DNA from: Alphaproteobacteria bacterium
GTDB taxonomy: Bacteria > Pseudomonadota > Alphaproteobacteria > Caulobacterales > Parvularculaceae
Reading direction: 5' to 3'
DNA: 5,024 bases
NCBI GenBank assembly: GCA_030428745.1
Contig: JAUIEG010000241.1
Location: 1-5,024, forward strand
Shown piece after piece: positions 1 to 4,290 of this stretch. Under the pieces are notes generated by a model that was not told where the DNA came from, ran no database searches, and saw only the letters and a program-made list of their open reading frames with translations. Within the stretch, counting starts at the first letter, position 1; every line of letters begins with the position of its first letter. Made by a program: the position numbers and the translations under genes.

Positions 1-130
1 GGACATGAGTTTTGCCGTTGGGGGGAAAGAGCCGCCCTCTAAAGAAATCGAAGCCGCCTGCCTAACGCCCCCGCTGTGGAATGCAAGAGGGGCGGATTGC
101 AAGGAAAAGCTGTGCGGCTATATCCCGTCC

Positions 131-481
131 ATGGAAGCAGCGCCGGAAAAAACGAAGATACGGTCAGGGCTCGCCGGGCGCAGCATGCTCGGCCTCATCT
201 GGCTTTACCGGCGCACGCTCTCGCCGGCGCTCTATCTGATCGGCGTCAGATGCCGGCATCAGCCCACCTGTTCGCAATATGGCGTCGACGCCTTTCACAA
301 GCACAAATTCGGCCGCGCCTTCTGGCTCACCTTTTCGCGGGTGACGCGCTGTCATCCTTTCGGCTCGCACGGGTTCGATCCCGTGCCTGATGATGCGCCG
401 CAAGCGGGATGGAAATTCTGGAAGCTCGGCGACTGGAGCTGGACGGAGAGAACGGGCGCAAAAGGAAACGGCCCGGAATAA
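131..481 (+). CDS. yidD: Membrane protein insertion efficiency factor YidD
   Basis: YidD is a small peripheral inner-membrane protein that assists YidC/Sec-dependent insertion of membrane proteins. The 116-residue reading has the family signature: a basic amphipathic start with LYRRTLSP at 24-31, then CRHQPTCSQY at 41-50, and RCHPFGSHGFDPVP at 73-86. Cysteines 41, 47 and 74 are visible. The tail is rich in tryptophan (GWKFWKLGDWSW, 93-104) and ends in a charged stretch. The start is uncertain: the frame stays open to an ATG at position 5 and could continue past the window edge, while the ATG at 131 has no clear Shine-Dalgarno and another Met lies at 185. I chose 131 because it gives a normal family length and the 42 extra residues upstream resemble nothing I know. 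The gene is convergent with the secreted-protein gene. The family call is secure; the start is not. Confidence 0.9.
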   Translation: MEAAPEKTKIRSGLAGRSMLGLIWLYRRTLSPALYLIGVRCRHQPTCSQYGVDAFHKHKFGRAFWLTFSRVTRCHPFGSHGFDPVPDDAPQAGWKFWKLGDWSWTERTGAKGNGPE

Positions 482-512
482 AGAAACGGAGCGATGGTTG
501 CCCATCGCTCCG
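481..512 (-). terminator. Rho-independent terminator of the secreted-protein gene, possibly bidirectional
   Basis: There is a perfect 11-bp inverted repeat (487-497 with 502-512, CGGAGCGATGG and its complement) around a 4-nt loop. Read on the minus strand, the hairpin is followed by TTTCTT (complement of 481-486) and lies about 33 nt after the stop of the gene at 545-1468. On the plus strand it starts 5 nt after the yidD stop but has no T-tract, so termination there is less certain. Confidence 0.8.
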
Positions 513-544
513 CTTGCAGTGAACGGCCCTGTGATCTGCGCCAG

Positions 545-1468
545 TTACTTGCGTAAGTAGCGCATGGAGGGGCCGGGCCGCCCAACGAAGCAGGACTTCG
601 TGAAGCCGTAATATTTGATGACGTCGATCACTTCCTGCGCTTCCGCCTGGCTTGGCGCCGTGAACGCGTAGTGATTGCCGTTAGAGACGATAGTGAAGTG
701 ACTTCCGGAATTACGGATCGAAAGATTGTTCGGGTTGATATTGACGCAATCCTCGCCGGAAAGAGAACCGGAAGGCGCCGCGCCGCTTTTCAGCCAATAG
801 CTCAGCGAGGGATCGGGACGTCCGACAAAGCAGTGCTGGGTGAAGCCGTAATGCTGGATGATGGTTTTCGCGCGGTCCATTTCCGACTTGTTCGAACCGG
901 CGTCGAGCAGCCAGTGCGAACCGTCGACAACTTTCCAGCGGCCGTTCTTGTTTGCGACGGAGATTGTATTCGGATTGAGCGAAACGCAATCTTCCTTGAA
1001 CGGTTTCAGCGGCGTCGCGGTGATGATCCCGGGAACGGGCCGCATAACCAGCGGCGCTTTTTTCAGGGAGACATGCGAGACATAATCGTCGCGGCCGCTA
1101 TTGTCTGTGAAATGCGTGTAAATATGGGCGCGAAGGGTGTTGCCCGCGCGTCCGTCAAGCACAACGGTCTTGGTCGCAAAACCCTGACTGTATGTTGCGA
1201 TGATCGCTTCAGTGTTTGACGAAGGATCGGTTGCGGCGGAATCGGAATAGGCGACCGCCGGCGCTTCGCCCCAGTCGCAAGGGTTGGGCGTACACTCACC
1301 CTTGACGGAAATGCTCAAATTTCCGCCGCTGTTGGAAACGGACAGGCTGTGCAGCCCGTCAGTGTTTTTGACGTAATTGCCGAGCCACGTATTCAGCGGC
1401 TGACCGGCGTGAGCGGATGTGATGGTGAAAAGCGCTGCGGCGCCCGCAGCAAGAGCTTGCTTGATCAT
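545..1468 (-). CDS. Secreted modular protein: CDWG-type N-terminal domain plus two tandem SCFVGRP repeats
   Basis: This 307-residue protein is probably exported by Sec. The first 21 residues are a signal peptide (MIKQ, then an Ala-rich core) ending in AHA before GQ. Residues about 24-137 form one module with KGECTPNPCDWG (56-67), GFATKTVVL (96-104) and HFTDNSGRDDY (119-129). This recalls a widespread but poorly characterised secreted domain carrying a GKCxPxxCDWG motif. Two repeats of about 69 residues follow, at 159-227 and 239-307; each opens with EDCV-x-x-NPN and closes with YGFT-x-x-CFVGRPxPS. The six cysteines fall into pairs (59/64, 161/213, 241/293), suggesting disulfides within each module. 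I chose the start at 1468 over the upstream ATG at 1519 because GGGGGAGA lies just before it and the signal peptide begins there. It is a single-gene unit with its own terminator. I know no catalytic motif here; binding or an envelope role is a guess. Confidence 0.85.
   Translation of the reverse strand: MIKQALAAGAAALFTITSAHAGQPLNTWLGNYVKNTDGLHSLSVSNSGGNLSISVKGECTPNPCDWGEAPAVAYSDSAATDPSSNTEAIIATYSQGFATKTVVLDGRAGNTLRAHIYTHFTDNSGRDDYVSHVSLKKAPLVMRPVPGIITATPLKPFKEDCVSLNPNTISVANKNGRWKVVDGSHWLLDAGSNKSEMDRAKTIIQHYGFTQHCFVGRPDPSLSYWLKSGAAPSGSLSGEDCVNINPNNLSIRNSGSHFTIVSNGNHYAFTAPSQAEAQEVIDVIKYYGFTKSCFVGRPGPSMRYLRK
548..754 (-). repeat. Second (C-terminal) SCFVGRP repeat module
   Basis: Codes for residues 239-307 of the secreted protein. 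Aligned without gaps against residues 159-227, about 26 of 69 positions are identical by hand count. Identity concentrates in EDCV, NPN and YGFT..CFVGRPxPS. The module ends exactly at the stop codon, so the repeat closes the protein. Confidence 0.75.
788..994 (-). repeat. First SCFVGRP repeat module
   Basis: Codes for residues 159-227. It carries NGRWKVVDGSHW (175-186), an aromatic strand-turn segment that is weakly kept in the second copy as GNHY. An 11-residue linker (GAAPSGSLSG and neighbours) joins it to the second copy. The DNA also keeps a near-identical block, GTGAAGCCGTAAT, in both copies (around 599 and 839). Confidence 0.75.
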
Positions 1469-1513
1469 GGTTCTCCCCCATTTTTCAGCGCCCTGAGAAT
1501 AGCGCTCCATGCG

Positions 1514-1519
1514 CGTCAA
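1514..1519 (-). promoter_or_regulatory. Possible -35 element (TTGACG) of the secreted-protein gene
   Basis: The minus strand reads CCTTGACG about 46-51 nt before the start codon at 1468. A TATTCT hexamer lies only 12 nt further on, too close for a normal sigma70 pair, and nothing at 17 nt resembles a -10. This is the best candidate found for the promoter, and it is weak. Confidence 0.2.
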
Positions 1520-1586
1520 GGCACGTTAAGGATTGGCAGGAAAGGTGACGCAAATGGGGCGGGGAAGCGGTGATTTCCCGGCGTCC

Positions 1587-1604
1587 TGTGATGTGCGTCA
1601 CATC
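1587..1604. promoter_or_regulatory. CRP/FNR-superfamily-type palindromic site
   Basis: The sequence contains TGTGA-N6-TCACA (1587-1602), the exact two half-sites of the CRP consensus. An overlapping shorter dyad, GATGTG-CGT-CACATC, lies at 1590-1604. It is 119 nt or more upstream of the secreted-protein start (1468) and just beyond the slipin terminator, so the secreted gene is the only sensible target. Which CRP/FNR-family regulator would bind cannot be told from sequence. Confidence 0.5.
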
Positions 1605-1610
1605 TTGGGC

Positions 1611-1646
1611 AAAATAAAAACAGGACGGCGCATGAACGCCGCCCTG
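1611..1646 (-). terminator. Rho-independent terminator of the slipin gene
   Basis: On the minus strand a 10-bp stem (CAGGGCGGCG with CGCCGTCCTG, including one G-U pair) closes a 6-nt loop and is followed directly by TTTTTATTTT. On the plus strand the G-U becomes an A-C mismatch and there is no T-tract, so the direction is clear. It starts 27 nt after the slipin stop codon and separates the slipin from the secreted-protein gene. Confidence 0.9.
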
Positions 1647-1672
1647 TCTTACAGTTTTCGCGTCCCCGCTTG

Positions 1673-2818
1673 TTAATCGCGGGGTTTGAGGCTCACCAGA
1701 CGGTCCACAAGGACATTCAGGCCTTCGCCCGAGCCTGCATGGACGTCGATGCGGCCGATGCGTTCGGTGACGCGTTCCAGCGCTTCCAGTTCTTTCAAAC
1801 GCAGAAGCGTCGGATTGTCTTCCATGAGTCGCGCCGTGTTGAGAAGCGACCGCGTGGCGGCCGTTTCTTCGCGACGGCGGATGAGGTTCGCCTGCGCGGT
1901 TTTTTCCGCCTCGACGACCCGGTTGATAAGCTCGCGCATATCACCCGGAAGAATGACGTCCTTGACGCCAAGCTCTTTCACCGCGACGCCGATGTCGCCA
2001 AGTTCGCGGCGGACATGATTGACGATTTGCGCGTCGACCGTCTCGCGGTCGTTGAGCACTTCGTCAAGCGTGCGCCCGCCGACCGCTTCACGCACAGCGA
2101 ACTGAACCAGCCGGTAGACATGGTTCTGATAGTCCGGCGTTGCGAGCGCGGCCTTTTGCGCATCCGTCACCTCAACGAACGAAGTCAGCGTGACGCGCAG
2201 CGAGACCCGGTCTTTGGTCAGGATCTCCTGCGCTGTGACTTCGACCGGCTGAGGACGCATGTCGAGCGTCTTGGTCGTCACCGTCCGGCCGATTTGCCAG
2301 TAGCCGTAACGGCCCGGCTTCAGGACATCGACCAACTCGCGGTCGAAGAACACAAGGCCTTTCTCCGTTTCGCCGACCGTGACGATAGCGATGGCCGCCG
2401 TCGAGCGTTCATTCGTCGCTGTGGCTTTTTCATAAGCGACAAGCTCGGCTTTGGTCAGGCGCGGATTATCCCCCACATTGACGCGAACGACAGTCACATC
2501 CTGAAGGACTTTCCAGACATAGGCCGTTGCGCCCGGACGCACGATATAGGTGGCCCGGCCGTCAACCATGACGATGGCGACTTCACCTTCGCCGACGCGA
2601 ACGGTTTCAAGGTAGCGCGCCGAAAGTTCCGGATGGCGCTTTTCCATGATCTCCGCCCACGGCGAAGCGAAAACGCCCTGCGCATAGACGCATTCCAGCT
2701 TCAACCGGCCGGGCACATCGAAATAGATATGCCGTCCCGGTTCGAGCACGTTGATCAAGCGGCCATCCTTGATGAGGAGGCCGCGTTGGTTCTCAGCGAT
2801 TACGAAAGTTTTCAACAT
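1673..2818 (-). CDS. Slipin-family SPFH/Band 7 (stomatin-like) protein, long form
   Basis: Slipins are bacterial relatives of stomatin that form oligomeric scaffolds, usually on membranes; the exact job of this long class is not established. The protein has 381 residues. The SPFH/Band 7 core runs from about 145 to 310, with QEILTKDRVSLRV at 197-209, REAVGGRTLDEVL at 243-255 and GVKDVILPGDM at 284-294. A helical, coiled-coil-like segment follows (about 300-355: VVEAEKTAQANLIRRREETAATRS, then LLRLKELEALERV). The N-terminal 170 residues carry three versions of a DGR...PGR motif. There is no hydrophobic N-terminal hairpin as in classical stomatins, so membrane contact, if any, must be through another route. 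I chose 2818 over the ATG at 2860 because AGGAGG lies 7 nt before it. It is monocistronic with its own terminator. No NfeD-type partner, common beside other slipins, is adjacent. Confidence 0.92.
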   Translation of the reverse strand: MLKTFVIAENQRGLLIKDGRLINVLEPGRHIYFDVPGRLKLECVYAQGVFASPWAEIMEKRHPELSARYLETVRVGEGEVAIVMVDGRATYIVRPGATAYVWKVLQDVTVVRVNVGDNPRLTKAELVAYEKATATNERSTAAIAIVTVGETEKGLVFFDRELVDVLKPGRYGYWQIGRTVTTKTLDMRPQPVEVTAQEILTKDRVSLRVTLTSFVEVTDAQKAALATPDYQNHVYRLVQFAVREAVGGRTLDEVLNDRETVDAQIVNHVRRELGDIGVAVKELGVKDVILPGDMRELINRVVEAEKTAQANLIRRREETAATRSLLNTARLMEDNPTLLRLKELEALERVTERIGRIDVHAGSGEGLNVLVDRLVSLKPRD

Positions 2819-2825
2819 CGCTTCG

Positions 2826-2831
2826 CCTCCT
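2826..2831 (-). promoter_or_regulatory. Strong Shine-Dalgarno that fixes the slipin start
   Basis: The minus strand reads AGGAGG, 7 nt before the ATG at 2818. The alternative ATG at 2860 lies inside the palindrome at 2854-2867 and has no such site. Confidence 0.8.
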
Positions 2832-2853
2832 CTATTCGCGCCCGGTTTGAAAC

Positions 2854-2867
2854 AACGCATATGCGTT
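2854..2867. promoter_or_regulatory. Perfect 14-bp palindrome in the slipin leader, possible operator
   Basis: AACGCATATGCGTT is identical on both strands and lies 35 nt upstream of the slipin start codon. It is made of ACGCAT and its complement. ATGCGT occurs twice more upstream at 2943-2948 and 2958-2963. It could bind a dimeric regulator or form part of the leader structure; no regulator can be named. Confidence 0.4.
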
Positions 2868-3396
2868 TCGACCGGACGGTTTGCGGCGAAGCAGAGGCCT
2901 TGAAAGGCCCTATTTCATTGAAAAAGAGAGCCCTAGCGGCAGATGCGTTTGCCGGACATGCGTCCAGTGAAACTCATATATAAATCGCCAGCGTTCAAAA
3001 CGGGCTCTTTTGCAAAATCGTCGGCCCCATGCCGACGAAAGGACGCGCGATGTAGCGGCGCCATTCATCTGTGTAAAGAGAAAAACGAAAAATAGTTGGA
3101 GAAAAATTTGGCAGTCTTTGTTGGTGAGTGCTGATGAGAAAAAAGAGGTCGGCCGGATCCATTCCCTGCAAACATGGCGGTCCGGCGCTTGAGGCGAAAA
3201 TTCCCGGCGTTCAGCGCTGTCCCGCAGCATCGGGCCTAAAAGCCCCGATCTGTCAGGCGGCGCGTTCCACCATCGATCTCCGCCGGTATCCGCGCCGGCG
3301 CGCGGCCTGTTTCCAGGTGCCGTCAGGATCTGTTTCGGGCCGAAGCCTTCCACTCTTTCTTCGGGCTGAATGTCCCCGGCCTTCCCCGTCATTCAG
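2868..3396. other. Long stretch without a convincing gene, upstream of the slipin and downstream of the tRNAs
   Basis: Open frames exist here on both strands, but none has a ribosome binding site, a recognisable domain or steady codon bias. The left part (about 3070-3150) is distinctly A/T-richer than the rest, while 3240-3320 is very GC-rich. Visible structures are a 7-bp hairpin at 3019-3037 and two ATGCGT hexamers near 2943-2963. On the minus strand TTTACA-N17-TACATC (3049-3077) is a weak promoter candidate for a long slipin leader. No known non-coding RNA was recognised. The region could be a long regulatory leader, an unrecognised small RNA or the decayed remains of an insertion beside the tRNA genes. 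Confidence 0.5.
3014..3037 (-). terminator. Terminator-like hairpin downstream of the tRNA transcript
   Basis: CGTCGGC and GCCGACG (3019-3025 with 3031-3037) form a perfect 7-bp stem with a 5-nt loop. On the minus strand it is followed by ATTTTGC. It could end a transcript from the tRNA promoter or from an RNA between them, or be a leader hairpin for the slipin. The T-tract is short, so the call is tentative. Confidence 0.4.
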
Positions 3397-3413
3397 AACG
3401 GTTTAAAGCCGTT
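3397..3413 (-). other. Small hairpin immediately 3' of the Arg-like tRNA
   Basis: AACGG and CCGTT (3409-3413 with 3397-3401 on the minus strand) form a 5-bp stem around a 7-nt A/T loop, starting directly after the tRNA discriminator base. There is no T-tract on the minus strand, so it is more likely a 3'-processing boundary or chance than a terminator. Confidence 0.25.
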
Positions 3414-3486
3414 TGTTTGGAGCGGGACTTGAACCCGCAACCCCTACGTTCGCAGCGTAGTGCTCTACCAACTGAGCTATCCAAGT
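3414..3486 (-). tRNA. tRNA-Arg(GCG)-like, with mismatched acceptor end
   Basis: A full 73-nt cloverleaf folds on the minus strand. It has a D-arm GCTC-AGTTGGTA-GAGC, an anticodon arm CTACG-CTGCGAA-CGTAG, a 5-nt variable loop and a T-arm GCGGG-TTCAAGT-CCCGC. All stems pair perfectly except the acceptor: ACTTGGA against TCCAAAC leaves A1-C72 and C2-A71 unpaired. The anticodon (3451-3453) is GCG, which would read CGC/CGU as arginine. C35, an arginine identity base, is present, but the D-loop has U rather than A at position 20. U8, A14, G18G19, U33 and the T-loop are canonical. No CCA is encoded (AAC follows A73). Bacteria normally read these codons with tRNA-Arg(ACG), so this gene is either an extra, specialised tRNA or a decaying one. 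Confidence 0.8.
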
Positions 3487-3490
3487 TTTG

Positions 3491-3562
3491 TAAAACGAGG
3501 CGGAATCGAACCGCCAGTTTCTCGACCCAAGATCGAGCGCCTTCCCGTTTGGCTATCGTTTT
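3491..3562 (-). tRNA. tRNA-Gln(TTG)-like, with C at position 33
   Basis: A 72-nt cloverleaf folds on the minus strand with all stems perfect: acceptor AAAACGA/TCGTTTT, D-arm GCC-AAACGGGAA-GGC, anticodon arm CTCGA-TCTTGGG-TCGAG, T-arm GGCGG-TTCGATT-CCGCC. The length and short 3-bp D-stem match tRNA-Gln. By stem geometry the anticodon (3528-3530) is TTG, reading CAA. The base before it is C, not the near-universal U33. The acceptor stem is mostly A-U and starts with A1-U72, with discriminator A73, unlike ordinary bacterial tRNA-Gln (U1-A72, G-C-rich). If the loop were shifted by one the anticodon would be TGG (Pro), with U33 restored but the stem broken. No CCA is encoded (CAA follows). Only 4 nt separate it from the next tRNA, so they are cotranscribed. 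Confidence 0.75.
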
Positions 3563-3597
3563 GGTCGATCCCATCGTGGAACACGGCGTCGGCAGCG

Positions 3598-3618
3598 CCG
3601 CCCGCGCCCGCGGGGCGG
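3598..3618 (-). other. GC-rich hairpin in the leader of the tRNA transcript
   Basis: CCGCCC (3598-3603) pairs with GGGCGG (3613-3618) across a 9-nt GC-rich loop. It lies between the predicted promoter and the first tRNA, within a leader of about 85 nt. It may be a 5' processing or spacing structure; nothing more can be said. Confidence 0.3.
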
Positions 3619-3653
3619 ACAAACCCCTACGAAACGATGAAAACCGGCGGCGG

Positions 3654-3681
3654 CTTATAAAGCCGCGCCCGTGAATGTCCA
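3654..3681 (-). promoter_or_regulatory. Sigma70-type promoter of the tRNA pair
   Basis: On the minus strand TGGACA (3676-3681) and TATAAG (3654-3659) are spaced by 16 nt. A GC-rich stretch follows the -10, as is usual for stable-RNA promoters under stringent control. The -10 sits inside a 7-bp inverted repeat, GCGGCTT-ATA-AAGCCGC on the plus strand (3650-3666), which could be an operator or the terminator stem of the gene ending at 3701. Confidence 0.55.
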
Positions 3682-3700
3682 CCGTCATGCAAACTTTATT

Positions 3701-4210
3701 TTAGTCGACACGGTCAAACACCAGTGAAAAGCCGCCTTCTTCGCCGTCTTCAACGACGACGATATCGGCTTGCAGCGCGTCTTCGTCACTCATCCAGTAG
3801 CGAATGGATTTCACCGTTTCCGATGGCGGGTCGGCGGAGAAAGTGACGTCGTTTTCCTTCGCGCCGGTCAGCATCAGCGTCACCGGGCCGCCATCTTCCC
3901 AGGTGGAGTAGTCGCCGTTGAAATGTTTGAAGCGCATGACGAGCGCGTCTTCCTCTTCGGTAACGACGATATATTCGAGAACTTTCAACTCGCCTGATGA
4001 GACGCCTCTGGCCATGGCGGTCATGACGCCGCCTTCGGCGCCGTTCCAGGTCTCCTCGAAAATGAAATCCTCGCCGCCGCGCCAATGGCCCTCAAGAAAA
4101 GCGAGATCGGCGAGGGAATAAGGCGTTTCCGCCGCTGCCGGGATGGTGAGCATTGCGCTGAAGGCGAGCGCGAAAACCGCCCGCGCGAAGCCTATTGTCT
4201 GGATTTTCAT
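3701..4210 (-). CDS. Exported DUF6265-type protein
   Basis: This 169-residue protein has a Sec signal peptide: a basic start (MKIQTIGFAR), a hydrophobic core and a cleavage motif PAAA before ET at about residue 27. The mature part opens with LADLAFLEGHWRGG (33-46), then FEETWNGAEGGVMTAMAR (51-68), LEYIVVTEEE (78-87), and MRFKHFNGDYSTWE (92-105). This is the pattern I know from DUF6265 proteins: LxxLEGxWRG, an E-x-W block followed by GG-x-M, and a late HF...W-E. They are small, presumably lipocalin-like beta-barrel proteins of unknown function. The mature sequence is strongly acidic, especially the C-terminus (VVVEDGEEGG), as is common for periplasmic proteins. The start at 4210 matches the signal peptide; only a weak GGGAA precedes it. 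The gene is divergent from the ATP-grasp gene with 80 nt between start codons, so the two may share regulation. I infer no enzymatic role. Confidence 0.85.
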   Translation of the reverse strand: MKIQTIGFARAVFALAFSAMLTIPAAAETPYSLADLAFLEGHWRGGEDFIFEETWNGAEGGVMTAMARGVSSGELKVLEYIVVTEEEDALVMRFKHFNGDYSTWEDGGPVTLMLTGAKENDVTFSADPPSETVKSIRYWMSDEDALQADIVVVEDGEEGGFSLVFDRVD

Positions 4211-4219
4211 CGATTTTCC

Positions 4220-4261
4220 CGTCTGTTTGACCGATCACAGGATGCCACATATCAACAGACG
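4220..4261. promoter_or_regulatory. 8-bp inverted repeat framing the divergent promoter
   Basis: CGTCTGTT (4220-4227) and AACAGACG (4254-4261) are perfect complements 26 nt apart. Their inner ends overlap the -35 and -10 boxes of the plus-strand promoter. The position between two divergent genes suits an operator, but the long spacer is unusual for one dimer. Confidence 0.35.
4227..4255 (+). promoter_or_regulatory. Sigma70-type promoter of the ATP-grasp gene
   Basis: TTGACC (4227-4232) and TATCAA (4250-4255) are spaced by exactly 17 nt. The predicted transcript start is near 4262, leaving a leader of about 29 nt before the ATG at 4291. Confidence 0.55.
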
Positions 4262-4290
4262 TTTCACGCCTCTTTGAATCTGCAAAGCTC

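Noticed and set aside
671..1219. 182-codon open frame on the plus strand
   Set aside because: Antisense to the secreted-protein gene, whose signal peptide and tandem repeats show that the minus strand is the coding one.
2895..2919. GGCCTTGAAAGGCC hairpin as a plus-strand terminator
   Set aside because: Short stem with a tiny loop, no proper T-tract, and no plus-strand gene upstream that would need it.
1670..2983. 437-codon open frame on the plus strand
   Set aside because: It is the antisense shadow of the slipin gene, which has clear family motifs, a strong Shine-Dalgarno and a terminator on the minus strand; the plus frame is rich in Arg, Asp and His without any domain.
2910..3392. 160-codon open frame on the minus strand just after the tRNAs
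   Set aside because: No ribosome binding site, no recognisable domain, and an abrupt change from GC-rich to A/T-rich codons giving a Phe-rich run; it ends within the slipin upstream region. A decayed gene cannot be excluded.
3391..3562. CRISPR-like or phage attachment repeat around the tRNAs
   Set aside because: The similar flanks are only about 6 nt long and no regularly spaced repeat or integrase gene is present in the window.
3389..3688. Open frames on both strands across the tRNA pair
   Set aside because: The encoded peptides (for example SSVGRALRCERRGCGFKSR) are the translation of tRNA sequence, a common false gene call.
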